Assembly: GCA_902628305.1 (NCBI GenBank)
Contig: CACOMK010000001.1
Span: forward strand, 1 to 44,979
Source of the DNA: an uncultured Pelagibacteraceae bacterium
GTDB lineage: Bacteria; Pseudomonadota; Alphaproteobacteria; Pelagibacterales; Pelagibacteraceae
DNA: 44,979 nt
Reading direction: 5' to 3'
Position 1 is the stretch's first letter. Every line of letters starts with the position of its first letter. A model generated the notes under the pieces. It worked only from the letters and a program-made list of their open reading frames with translations, was not told the origin of the DNA and did no database searches. The position numbers and the translations under genes were made by a program. Of the stretch, positions 24,724 to 31,753 are shown in pieces.

Positions 24724-25133
24724 TAAATTTTATCTGCTAAACCGTAACAAAGTATTCCACTAAGAAGTGTTAAAACACCTGGGGCGATTATCCCCTCATT
24801 TGAAGTTTTTTCTGTATGACCCAATTTATTAATTTTAATTGTATAAATTCCAACTAAGAATGCACAAATGTTTTGAGCAAATACTAAATTAAAAAAACCC
24901 CAAGTTCCCTGTAAACCTTCGGGTCTTATAAAACCTATCCATATAGCCATAAAAGTTGCACCAATGAATAAAGAGCCAAAAAATCTAGTCATACCTGCGC
25001 CAGTATCATCTATCTGAAATTTTTCTAAAAATTGTTTAGTAGCGAATACGCATTGATAGGCGTAAACAGCAAAAATTAGAAAATGAACAATGAAAATTAT
25101 TAAATAAAGAATACTTCCAAATTTTTCAATCAT
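24720..25133 (-). CDS. Four-helix integral membrane protein, function unknown
   Basis: The 137-residue protein has four hydrophobic segments, approximately residues 7-28, 50-68, 78-97 and 116-134. Short loops hold GFIRPEGLQGTWGFFN after helix two and a charged loop KINKLGHTEKTSNEG before helix four. I recognise no named family. ATG at 25133 leaves a 163-bp divergent gap (25134-25296) with the next gene. The 3' end overlaps cysK by 4 bp in convergent orientation. Length, start position and packing support a real gene, but no function is assigned. Confidence 0.75.
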   Translation of the reverse strand: MIEKFGSILYLIIFIVHFLIFAVYAYQCVFATKQFLEKFQIDDTGAGMTRFFGSLFIGATFMAIWIGFIRPEGLQGTWGFFNLVFAQNICAFLVGIYTIKINKLGHTEKTSNEGIIAPGVLTLLSGILCYGLADKIY

Positions 25134-25296
25134 AAGTGGATATTATCAATTTATAAATATAATTGATACATCTCAAAACACATATTTTACTTATTTTTTA
25201 AAAAAGTGCATATCTGTCACGCTAAGAAGCTAATAATAACATATATAATTAATTTACGACTATAGTTTAATAAGAACTCTTAACAACAGGAAGAAA

Positions 25297-25671
25297 ATGA
25301 AAAAAATAATACTAACTTTAATTAGTGTTCTGTTTCTAACATCTGCGTATGCAGGTATGAGTGATGACAATAAAAAGAGAACAATTAAATGTACTGGAAT
25401 TTACTATTCTAATAGCATGATTCCCCAAGGAGAACTTGAATTAGAAAAAATTGTTCATTCTTTTGCTGCCAAAAAATTTTTAAGCACATATTTAGTAAAT
25501 GAAGGTGTTAATGAAGATAATCTTAATAAAGAATTAATAAAAGTTGTTGATGAACGTTATGGAAAACCATACGACGAGAATATTACAAAAGAATGTGATA
25601 GTTTTATTTATAAGTTAATACCTAATTCAGAAAGTGAGATTGATAAACTAGTAAAATCTGGGATATACTAA
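25297..25671 (+). CDS. Small secreted/periplasmic protein, function unknown
   Basis: The 124-residue precursor has a clear Sec signal peptide (MKKIILTLISVLFLTSAYA, cleavage after residue 19) nearly identical in style to that of the binding protein at 17440. The mature part of about 105 residues is charged and mostly helical, with two cysteines (KCTGIYYS near 31 and KECDSF near 102) that could form a disulfide. No family is recognised. A GGAAG ribosome-binding site precedes the ATG. It is 22 bp upstream of the six-gene small-protein cluster on the same strand and might be co-transcribed with it. The 163-bp region before it shows no clear motif beyond AT-rich promoter-like sequence. Confidence 0.75.
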   Translation: MKKIILTLISVLFLTSAYAGMSDDNKKRTIKCTGIYYSNSMIPQGELELEKIVHSFAAKKFLSTYLVNEGVNEDNLNKELIKVVDERYGKPYDENITKECDSFIYKLIPNSESEIDKLVKSGIY

Positions 25672-25693
25672 AAAAATAAAATAAGGAGAAAAA

Positions 25694-25963
25694 ATGGTAA
25701 AAATAGTTGGATCATTTGACGTTAATGATTGGGCTCACTGGAAGAAAATGTTTGATGGACATTCTGGACAAAGAGAAGCTGCGGGGATTAAAACAATTTA
25801 TGTAGGAAATGAAATAGAAAATCCCAACAAAGTTCATATTGTTATGGAAACACCTTCAACAGATACAATGCAAAAATTTATGCAAGATCCAGAGAATGCA
25901 AAAGTAATTGAACAATCTGGACATAAACAAGAGACAACAGTAATGGCTGTTTGTTCTGATTAA
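25694..25963 (+). CDS. Small ferredoxin-fold-like (dimeric alpha-beta barrel) protein, first of six-gene cluster
   Basis: The 89-residue soluble protein has an alternating strand-helix pattern: VKIVGSFDVNDWAHWKKMFD, IKTIYVGNEI, VHIVMETPSTDTMQKFMQD. This is consistent with the dimeric alpha-beta barrel fold seen in DUF3764-like proteins and small monooxygenase-like enzymes. I cannot assign a family firmly. It is preceded by an AAGGAG ribosome-binding site and followed 14 bp later by a protein of similar size and layout, possibly a paralogous partner. Context (cupin, GYD, SnoaL, HCCA-isomerase-like genes next to it) suggests a small metabolic pathway. No cofactor motif is visible. Confidence 0.72.
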   Translation: MVKIVGSFDVNDWAHWKKMFDGHSGQREAAGIKTIYVGNEIENPNKVHIVMETPSTDTMQKFMQDPENAKVIEQSGHKQETTVMAVCSD

Positions 25964-25977
25964 TATAAGGAGGAAAA

Positions 25978-26259
25978 ATGAAAGATATATTGGTAGTAGG
26001 AAAATTAAAAGAAGGAAAATTTGAAAAATTTATGGGTTTTATGCAATCAGATGAGGGTATGGCTGAAAGAAAAAAGGTTGCTGATGTTTCTAAAACAATA
26101 GCAAGCGTATCGCCTGATAAAAGTACAGTAATGTTTAAAATTGTTGTGCATGACATGAACGCACTACACTCCTTTATGGATGGATCAAACCCTGTTTCAA
26201 AACCTATATTTGATGAAGTTATGGAAAGTTATGAAATTTATGAGTTATCAAAAGTCTAA
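25978..26259 (+). CDS. Small ferredoxin-fold-like protein, second of six-gene cluster
   Basis: The 93-residue soluble protein resembles its 25694 neighbour in size and secondary-structure order: ILVVGKLKEGKFEKFMGFM, TIASVSPDKSTVMFKIVVHD, ALHSFMDG and a final strand YEIYELSKV. Sequence identity is low by eye, so a heterodimer or divergent duplication is possible rather than proven. A very strong AAGGAGG ribosome-binding site is placed just before the ATG, stronger than those of most genes in this window, implying high translation. It is followed by a 66-bp gap containing a weak ATGAGT/ACTCAT inverted repeat (26270-26297) and then the cupin gene. Confidence 0.72.
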   Translation: MKDILVVGKLKEGKFEKFMGFMQSDEGMAERKKVADVSKTIASVSPDKSTVMFKIVVHDMNALHSFMDGSNPVSKPIFDEVMESYEIYELSKV

Positions 26260-26325
26260 AATAACTGTAATGAGTGAAAATTTTATGATTAACTCATCAG
26301 GATAAATTATAAACAGGAGGATATA

Positions 26326-26676
26326 ATGGCTGGAGTAGAAGTAAAAAGCTTTAATAATGCAGATGAGGTAAATAATAACTTTAAAAACGCTAAAATTGAG
26401 GCAGTGAAAGTTGGAAATCAAAGGGTGATGAGACTCACCTTACAACCTGGTTGGCAATGGTCAAAAGATATAAAGCCTACAGTCGGTGGTGATAGTTGTC
26501 AGGCAACACATCTTGGTATAATTATTTCTGGTGCAGTTTGTGCAAAACATAATGATGGAACTGAAAAAACTTATAAAGCTGGAGATGCATATTCAATTCA
26601 ACCTGGACATGATGGATGGGTTGTTGGAGATGAGCCAGCAGTTGCATATGAGTTTCATGGAATGTGGGGTGAATAG
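26326..26676 (+). CDS. Small single-domain cupin protein
   Basis: The 116-residue cupin has LQPGWQWSKDIKPTVGGDSC, then ATHLGIIISGAVCAKHNDGT for motif 1 (one conserved His, the usual second His replaced), and motif 2 AGDAYSIQPGHDGWVVGDEP with His. The metal site is therefore atypical but may still use two histidines plus other residues. An AGGAGG ribosome-binding site lies upstream. Its stop overlaps the GTG start of the GYD-protein gene (TAGTG), so both are translationally coupled. Related small cupins appear as stand-alone proteins or sensory domains. Here it sits in the middle of a run of small enzyme-like genes. Confidence 0.82.
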   Translation: MAGVEVKSFNNADEVNNNFKNAKIEAVKVGNQRVMRLTLQPGWQWSKDIKPTVGGDSCQATHLGIIISGAVCAKHNDGTEKTYKAGDAYSIQPGHDGWVVGDEPAVAYEFHGMWGE

Positions 26677-26999
26677 TGTCTAAATTTTATATTATTGGCA
26701 AAATTAGTCGTGACTTAGCAAAAAGAATGCAAAGCGACCCGGACGCAGATAGAGGTGCAGCTATAAAAGCTATTTGTGAAACTGTTGGAGTTAAATTTCA
26801 TAGTTACGAATGGGTTAGAGGAAGATTTGATGTAATCAATGTAATTGAAGGAGATTACGAAAGTGTTCTTGGAATGAAAGTTGCAATTATGAATGCAGGT
26901 TTAATGGAAGATATTATGATTCATGAAGTTTTTGATTATAATAAATCTTTTAACAAAGCTGCGGACGCTGGAAAAAATTTTAAAAAACCAGGTGAATAA
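26676..26999 (+). CDS. GYD-domain-like protein
   Basis: The 107-residue protein starts at GTG 26676, overlapping the cupin stop by one base. The ferredoxin-like arrangement (FYIIGKISRDLAKRM, then VKFHSYEWVRGRFDVINVIEG, then an alanine-rich helix and MEDIMIHEVFDY) fits the GYD domain, in which the central GxYD/GRFD turn follows a strand. The biochemical role of GYD proteins is unknown. The C-terminal tail (NKAADAGKNFKKPGE) is charged and probably disordered. It follows the cupin in tight coupling and precedes the SnoaL-like gene by 15 bp. Confidence 0.7.
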   Translation: MSKFYIIGKISRDLAKRMQSDPDADRGAAIKAICETVGVKFHSYEWVRGRFDVINVIEGDYESVLGMKVAIMNAGLMEDIMIHEVFDYNKSFNKAADAGKNFKKPGE

Positions 27000-27014
27000 A
27001 TAGAAAGGAATAAT

Positions 27015-27335
27015 ATGTCTATATTAGAAAAATATAGTGCTGCTTTAAAAAATAAAGATGAAGCAGTAATGAATGATCTTTTGCATGATGATTTTAAATT
27101 CACAATGCATAAGTCAGGGAATGTTCTAAATAAAGGTGATGTTATAAAATGGGCAATGAGTGGTGACATTAATCAAGATAAGGTTAGAATTGTCTACGAA
27201 AATGATGAAGTTGGTGTTCATCATTCGTTAGTGACTTTTGATGATGGAAATGTTGAGGCAGTAATGGCAGTTTATAAATATGATAACGGAAAAATCATAA
27301 GTTTAGAAACTGGCGCTACTCCAATGCCAAAATAA
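27015..27335 (+). CDS. Small SnoaL/NTF2-like protein
   Basis: The 106-residue single cone-shaped alpha+beta domain has an N-terminal helix pair (MSILEKYSAALKNKDEAVMN, DLLHDDFKFTMHKSG) and three long strands (RIVYENDEVGVHHSLVTFDD, NVEAVMAVYKYDNGKIISLE). This is the usual form of the NTF2/SnoaL superfamily, including ketosteroid isomerase-like enzymes. Asp and His residues in the cavity-lining strands could be catalytic. It is preceded by AAAGGA and followed without gap by the GTG start of the HCCA-isomerase-like gene. SnoaL-fold proteins occur in both uncharacterised loci of this window, here as a single domain. Confidence 0.78.
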   Translation: MSILEKYSAALKNKDEAVMNDLLHDDFKFTMHKSGNVLNKGDVIKWAMSGDINQDKVRIVYENDEVGVHHSLVTFDDGNVEAVMAVYKYDNGKIISLETGATPMPK

Positions 27336-27926
27336 GTGAGTGAAATTGATTTTTATTTTTCGATAGGAAGCACTTACACATATCTATCCGTAACTAGAAT
27401 ACTTGATGTTGAAAAGCAACATCAAGTAAAATTCAATTGGAAACCTTTTTCAGTAAGAGCAATCATGAAAGAGATGAATAATATCCCTTTTCCAAAGGAT
27501 AAAATGAATAAAGTCAATTACATGTGGAGAGATATTGAAAGAAGAGCTGAAGGTTACGGTTTTTTTGCTAAAACACCAGTACCCTATCCATTATCAGAAT
27601 TTGATTTAGCAAACCAAATTGCCATACTTGGTTTTGAAAAAGGTTGGGGTGAAAAATTTGTTACTATTACTTATAAAAAATGGTTTCAGGAAGGTAAAGA
27701 ACCAGCGATTGAACCAAGTATTTCTGAAGTTTGTTCAGAATTAAACTTAGATAAAAATAAAATCATCTCTGAAGCAAAATCCTCAGATATAGAGACAACA
27801 TATAACGAAAATACAAACTCAGCTCGTGAAAATAAAATATTTGGTAGTCCATCTTTTGTTACGAAAAATGAACTCTTTTGGGGTGATGATAGAATGGAAG
27901 ATGCTATTAATTGGTCACTTAAATAA
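27336..27926 (+). CDS. 2-hydroxychromene-2-carboxylate isomerase / GST-kappa-like DsbA-fold protein
   Basis: The 196-residue protein has the thioredoxin-like DsbA/GST-kappa fold. The N-terminal DFYFSIGSTYTYLS carries the active-site serine/threonine region instead of a CXXC disulfide. VKFNWKPFSVRAIMKEMNN follows, then a helical insertion, and finally GSPSFVTKNELFWGDDRMED with the cis-proline and the typical WGxDR end. Family members isomerise 2-hydroxychromene-2-carboxylate in naphthalene breakdown, using glutathione, but many homologues act on other compounds. The start is GTG at 27336, directly after the preceding stop. It is last of the six-gene cluster and the only member with a moderately specific family, hinting at glutathione-dependent isomerisation of an aromatic or pyran-like compound. 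Confidence 0.85.
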   Translation: MSEIDFYFSIGSTYTYLSVTRILDVEKQHQVKFNWKPFSVRAIMKEMNNIPFPKDKMNKVNYMWRDIERRAEGYGFFAKTPVPYPLSEFDLANQIAILGFEKGWGEKFVTITYKKWFQEGKEPAIEPSISEVCSELNLDKNKIISEAKSSDIETTYNENTNSARENKIFGSPSFVTKNELFWGDDRMEDAINWSLK

Positions 27927-27964
27927 TTATATAAATTCTGAATAAATTCATTTAAAGTCTTTGC

Positions 27965-28297
27965 ATGAGTCTTGCTACTTCGTATTTATTTTTAGGTATT
28001 GCAGTTTTTTTGGGTGTTACTTCAAATAGCTTTGCAAAAAGTGCTGAGGGATTTACTCTTCTTTTTCCAAGTATAATTACAGCAATCACTATTGTATTAT
28101 GTATGTATGCTCTTTCATTGGTAATGAAAAATATTCCAATGGGAATAACTTATGCTTCCTTTGCAGGTTTAACAATTATAGCAACTGTTGTTGTGGGTAT
28201 AATTCGATTTAATCAAGTGCCTAATTTATACTCATTAATTGGTTTAGCTTTTATTATTGTTGGTGTTTTAATGGTCAACCTGCTTGGTAATAATTAA
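27965..28297 (+). CDS. SMR-family membrane protein, subunit 1, lacking the signature Glu
   Basis: The 110-residue protein has four transmembrane helices and aligns along its length with EmrE-type small multidrug resistance proteins: YLFLGIAVFLGVTSNSFAKS, EGFTLLFPS, IPMGITYASFAGLT, and a VGVLMVNLLG end. At the position of EmrE Glu14, the proton/substrate-coupling residue in helix one, this protein has Gly. The helix-three Trp63 position is Phe, while Tyr60 is kept. Transport by the standard proton-exchange mechanism is thus doubtful. It is part of a three-gene set with a DUF2798-like protein and a second SMR protein, all within 900 bp and separated by 2 bp. Confidence 0.85.
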   Translation: MSLATSYLFLGIAVFLGVTSNSFAKSAEGFTLLFPSIITAITIVLCMYALSLVMKNIPMGITYASFAGLTIIATVVVGIIRFNQVPNLYSLIGLAFIIVGVLMVNLLGNN

Positions 28298-28299
28298 TT

Positions 28300-28527
28300 A
28301 TGATTAATAAAAAATATGCTCAACCATTATTTATGATTTTAATGTCCTTAGGTATGAGTATTATTATGAGTGGTGTGGTTGTAGCTGTGAATACAGGGGT
28401 CTCGGATGGTTTCTTTTTTAGATGGGGATATTCTATAATGTTTGCGTATCCAATTGCTTTAATAGCTGCATTTACTTTAGCGCCTTTAATGAGACCATTA
28501 GTCAACAAAATTGCATCAAAAGAATAA
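28300..28527 (+). CDS. DUF2798-like two-helix membrane protein
   Basis: The 75-residue protein has two hydrophobic segments (about 8-32 and 42-66), with a SDGFFFRWGYSIMFAYPIAL loop and helix followed by APLMRPLVNKI. These are recognisable features of DUF2798, a family of small membrane proteins of unknown function. It lies exactly between the two SMR genes, 2 bp after one stop and 2 bp before the next start, so it is likely made with them. A structural or accessory role in an SMR complex is possible but unproven. The family also occurs alone in other genomes. Confidence 0.82.
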   Translation: MINKKYAQPLFMILMSLGMSIIMSGVVVAVNTGVSDGFFFRWGYSIMFAYPIALIAAFTLAPLMRPLVNKIASKE

Positions 28528-28529
28528 AC

Positions 28530-28865
28530 ATGAAACCATTATTAGGATATTTGTTTTTAGCCAATGGAATAGTGTTTGGTATTGCCTCAAATAGTTTTGC
28601 TAAAATATCTGATGGATTTACCAAACTAACACCTTCTATTTTATGTATTTTATTTATGTGTATTACAATGTTTTCAATTGCAAAAGCGATGTCAGCTCTT
28701 CCGGTTGGATTTGCCTATTCCACATACAGTGGTTTAACAGTTACAGGAGTTGTGCTTTTTGCTGTGTTAAAATTTAATCAAGTACCTAATATTTTTGGAA
28801 CTATTGGAATTATCCTTATTATTATTGGTGTAGTAATGGTTAATTATCTTGGTCGACTAAACTGA
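28530..28865 (+). CDS. SMR-family membrane protein, subunit 2, lacking the signature Glu
   Basis: The 111-residue protein has four helices and is paralogous to the SMR protein at 27965: YLFLANGIVFGIASNSFAKI, DGFTKLTPS, LPVGFAYSTYSGLTVTG, and a GVVMVNYLGRLN end. Again the EmrE Glu14 position is Gly and Trp63 is replaced (Tyr), with Tyr60 kept. The shared SNSFAK motif in helix one is where EmrE has GTTLMK. A same-frame start at 28422 would overlap the DUF2798 gene, so I use ATG 28530. Paired SMR genes usually encode obligate heterodimers of opposite topology. The 3' end overlaps the convergent DUF952 gene by 22 bp. Confidence 0.85.
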   Translation: MKPLLGYLFLANGIVFGIASNSFAKISDGFTKLTPSILCILFMCITMFSIAKAMSALPVGFAYSTYSGLTVTGVVLFAVLKFNQVPNIFGTIGIILIIIGVVMVNYLGRLN

Positions 28866-29215
28866 TAATTTTTTAAAATTTCTGGTAACTCATGAATTCC
28901 TTCATCATCTAAAGGTAGTTCAAATTCATCTACGACATAGTTAACATCTAAAGTAGAGTATAAGTGAGGATACATATCTCCATTTGATGCCTGTTCCCAA
29001 AGTAAATGTTCAAGTTTAAAAGCATTTACTTTCAGTAAAAGTAAATTTTCAACTTTTGGATAGTGTTTTTTAAGAGTTTCCTCTACTTGATCCTCTTCTG
29101 AAAAATGAATGTAACCATCTGTAATATCTTTTTTAGACCCTTCGTAAGTTCCTGATTGTTTAGATTCTTGCCATTCTTTTTTATCTATAATTTTGAAAAT
29201 AAATTCTAGATTCAT
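28844..29215 (-). CDS. DUF952-family protein
   Basis: The 123-residue cytoplasmic protein shows the DUF952 signature: FIFKIIDKKEWQESKQSGTY, then GSKKDITDGYIHFSEEDQVE, with the conserved Asp-Gly-hydrophobic-Ile-His-hydrophobic-Ser segment, and NGDMYPHLYSTLDVN with a Pro-His-Leu-Tyr element. The fold resembles a small ADP-ribosyltransferase/phosphotransferase-like domain in some classifications, but activity is unknown. It is one base downstream of the DUF924 gene on the same strand, forming with the phosphatase gene a three-gene operon. It overlaps the convergent SMR gene by 22 bp. Confidence 0.88.
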   Translation of the reverse strand: MNLEFIFKIIDKKEWQESKQSGTYEGSKKDITDGYIHFSEEDQVEETLKKHYPKVENLLLLKVNAFKLEHLLWEQASNGDMYPHLYSTLDVNYVVDEFELPLDDEGIHELPEILKNYQFSRPR

Positions 29216-29216
29216 A

Positions 29217-29780
29217 TTACCAAGAAGAACCTGAACCTTTTAAGAATTCTATCTCTTCATCAGTGGACTCTCGACCTAAAATTTGATTTCTATGTGGATA
29301 TCTATGAAACAATCTTATTACTTTTGTATGATCTTGCCAAAACTTTTTGATTTTATTATATCCCTCATGTTCTCTTAAATATTTGTTCAATAAATAATAA
29401 GCCATCTCATGGTCACTAATTTCCTCACTATGAATTAATGGCAACAACATAAAAAATCTTTGATTTTCATTCATAGCCTCGAGATAACCGGAATAAACTG
29501 CATCATTTACAATCAATCTAGTTTTATGATCTTGAGCAAAAGCCTTTTTATCGTTTCTAAACATGTTTCTTGAAAACTGATCAAACAAAATTACCAATGC
29601 TAAACAACTCATTGGATTATCTTGCCAATCATCATACTCATTTTGGCATGCAAGCTCATAATCATTTGAAAAATTATTTCTAATTTTTTGATCTAACTCA
29701 TCATTTTTTTTAAATCGCATTTCTGAAGGTGTTTCTTTAAACCAGAAGTCTAGAATTAATTGTGCTCTCTCTGATATCAT
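29217..29780 (-). CDS. DUF924-family protein
   Basis: The 187-residue all-helical cytoplasmic protein has DUF924 landmarks: ILDFWFKETPSEMRFKKNDE at the N-terminus, LALVILFDQFSRNMFRNDKK in the middle, RFFMLLPLIHSEEISDHEMA, and a late RYPHRNQILGRESTDEEIEF. The conserved DQFxRNxxR and PHRN motifs suggest a binding site, and the fold is TPR-like, but function is not established. It is coupled to the upstream phosphatase gene by a 4-bp ATGA overlap and one base ahead of DUF952. The C-terminus is normal for the family. Confidence 0.9.
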   Translation of the reverse strand: MISERAQLILDFWFKETPSEMRFKKNDELDQKIRNNFSNDYELACQNEYDDWQDNPMSCLALVILFDQFSRNMFRNDKKAFAQDHKTRLIVNDAVYSGYLEAMNENQRFFMLLPLIHSEEISDHEMAYYLLNKYLREHEGYNKIKKFWQDHTKVIRLFHRYPHRNQILGRESTDEEIEFLKGSGSSW

Positions 29781-30583
29781 TTAGCAACTGGTTTTAATAA
29801 TTTTAATACTTTTTGATGATTTTGTTTATTATTAGAAACAACTATATTCCCTCCTAACACAGGATTTTTATTATCCCATGTAGTTATAATGCCTCCTGCT
29901 GCTCTTATTATTGGTATCAATGGATGAATATCCCAAATTTTATTTGCACATTGAGCAACAATCTCTATTCTACCTTCGGCCATTTGACAATATGTTAAAG
30001 CATCAAAACATGGAAATTGCATACGTTTTATAAATTTAGAAATTTTTAATTGTTGTTTTAATGATAAGTGATGATGAAATGCAGCAGCTAATTTTGCATT
30101 TACGAAATTTACTTTTTTATTAACTGTTAATTTTTTTTTTTTATTATTTTCAAAAACGTAAGCTAAATTCTTATTTATATTTAAATAATATTTTTTCATT
30201 TGTGGAAAATTAGCTAATCCTAAAATAGGCTCTCCATTATAGTTAAGTGAAATTAAATTACTCCAACTAGGATTACCCACAACATAAGATCTGGTCCCAT
30301 CAATCGGATCAATTACCCAAGAAAATTCACTCATAGTATTTTTATGGCCAAATTCTTCACCGATAATTTGATGACTTGGAAATTTTTTAGAAATTTTTGA
30401 TCTTATAAATTTTTCAAATGCTCTATCTGATGTTGTAACTGGGTCGTAACCTTTGCCTTTCATCTTATTAGATATCTTAAAAGGTTTTTTTAACGCAGTG
30501 TTATAAAAACCTGTTAAATCTTTTGCTAATTTATTTAAAAAGCTAGCAAATATTGGATATTTTTTTATATCAAAATTTTTCAC
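29777..30583 (-). CDS. Inositol-monophosphatase-family phosphatase, possibly histidinol-phosphatase HisN
   Basis: The 268-residue magnesium/lithium-sensitive phosphatase family member has GEEFGHKNT (Glu of metal site), the signature WVIDPIDGTRSYVVGNP with two Asp and Thr ligands, and a late IWDIHPLIPIIRAAGG with the third metal Asp. SYVVGNPSW after the signature resembles the HisN type of histidinol-phosphate phosphatase more than SuhB (which has NF.HG.P). Alternatives are CysQ-like PAP phosphatase or inositol phosphatase. It is the first gene of the DUF924/DUF952 operon and is divergent from the dioxygenase gene with a 66-bp gap. Confidence 0.85.
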   Translation of the reverse strand: MKNFDIKKYPIFASFLNKLAKDLTGFYNTALKKPFKISNKMKGKGYDPVTTSDRAFEKFIRSKISKKFPSHQIIGEEFGHKNTMSEFSWVIDPIDGTRSYVVGNPSWSNLISLNYNGEPILGLANFPQMKKYYLNINKNLAYVFENNKKKKLTVNKKVNFVNAKLAAAFHHHLSLKQQLKISKFIKRMQFPCFDALTYCQMAEGRIEIVAQCANKIWDIHPLIPIIRAAGGIITTWDNKNPVLGGNIVVSNNKQNHQKVLKLLKPVAK

Positions 30584-30649
30584 AAAGAATTCTTACTATT
30601 TAATTTATATTGATTAAAGTTAATTTTTAAATAATTCTAAGTATTTAAT

Positions 30650-31753
30650 ATGAAAATCGAGCTTATTCAGAATAAAGTTTTTTTCAATAATGGGTCTGAA
30701 AAAAAAGAAATTCACCCATTCTGGCTACGTGAAAGAGTTAATGGTGAGAAATTTTTAGACAAAGGAACTCAACAAAGACTTTTTGATCCAACCTTCTTAA
30801 AAAGTGATATTTCAATCAATAAAGTCAATATTAATGAGAAATTTTTAGAAGTTGATTTTAACGATGGTGCGTATTCAAAACTTGAAATTGATAAAATTTT
30901 TTCAGAATTTTCTAAAGAAGATATTGTAATTAATTCTATAGAAAAAACTAAATGGGATTCTAGCCTAGAAAATATTAAAAATTTTGAATATCAAGAAAAT
31001 TTTTATGAAAGTAAAGAGATGCATGATTTACTTGTTTCTTTTTACAAATATGGATTTGTAATAATTAAAAATATTCCAACAACAAAAAACTATATTGTTG
31101 AATTTGCAAATTCTATTGGAAGTGTTCGAAGAACAAACTTTGGTGAATATTTTGATGTTAAATCTAAGCCTGATCCAAATGATCTTGCTTATACATCACT
31201 TGCTTTAGCACCTCATACAGATAACCCATATAGAAATCCTGTCCCTTGCATTCAACTTTTACACTGTATTGAAAGTAAAGTTTCTGGTGGATTGTCAACT
31301 TTGGTAGATGGCTATACAGTTACAGAAGATTTAAAGTATCATTATCCTGAATTTTATAAAATTTTAACTGAAGTAAAAGTTAGATTTAGATTTATTGATA
31401 AAGAAGTTATTTTAGAGACAATTTCGCCCTTAATTGAAATTAATGAGGATAAAAGTTTTAAACAAGTTAGATTTAGTCCTAGACTAGATTACGTTCCAAT
31501 TTTAGATAGAGAAAAATTAGATATTTATTATCAAGCAAGAAAAAAACTATCTGAAATGTATAATTCAGATAAATATAGAATTGAATTTAAACTAGAACCA
31601 AAAGACCTAATGATGATGGATAATCATAGATTGCTTCATGGAAGAACAGCTTATGAGACAAAGGAAGGTGAAAGATTTCTACAAGGCTGTTATATTGATT
31701 ATGATAGTACCGAGGGGAAACTTAGACACCTAAAAAGAAAATTTAATCTTTAA
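30650..31753 (+). CDS. Gamma-butyrobetaine/trimethyllysine-type 2-oxoglutarate dioxygenase
   Basis: The 367-residue Fe(II)/2-oxoglutarate enzyme has two domains. One is an N-terminal zinc-ribbon-like DUF971 region (about 8-90, with HPFWLRERV), a hallmark of gamma-butyrobetaine hydroxylases. The other is a TauD-type jelly roll (about 105-360). The facial triad is His189 and Asp191 (LAPHTDNPYR) with distal His330 (LLHGRTAY), and the following arginine (RFLQG region) should bind 2-oxoglutarate. The expected reaction is hydroxylation of a trimethylammonium substrate, linked to carnitine chemistry. Given the marine quaternary-amine theme, the true substrate could be another betaine. It overlaps the convergent azoreductase-like gene by 11 bp. 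Confidence 0.88.
   Translation: MKIELIQNKVFFNNGSEKKEIHPFWLRERVNGEKFLDKGTQQRLFDPTFLKSDISINKVNINEKFLEVDFNDGAYSKLEIDKIFSEFSKEDIVINSIEKTKWDSSLENIKNFEYQENFYESKEMHDLLVSFYKYGFVIIKNIPTTKNYIVEFANSIGSVRRTNFGEYFDVKSKPDPNDLAYTSLALAPHTDNPYRNPVPCIQLLHCIESKVSGGLSTLVDGYTVTEDLKYHYPEFYKILTEVKVRFRFIDKEVILETISPLIEINEDKSFKQVRFSPRLDYVPILDREKLDIYYQARKKLSEMYNSDKYRIEFKLEPKDLMMMDNHRLLHGRTAYETKEGERFLQGCYIDYDSTEGKLRHLKRKFNL

Noticed and set aside
26270-26297. ATGAGT/ACTCAT inverted repeat with an 11-codon frame before the small cupin gene
   Set aside because: A 6-bp stem with a 16-nt loop and an ORF without a ribosome-binding site is weak evidence in AT-rich sequence.
28422-28529. Upstream start for the second SMR protein
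   Set aside because: It would run through the DUF2798 gene in another frame and add non-SMR residues; ATG 28530 gives a normal SMR length.
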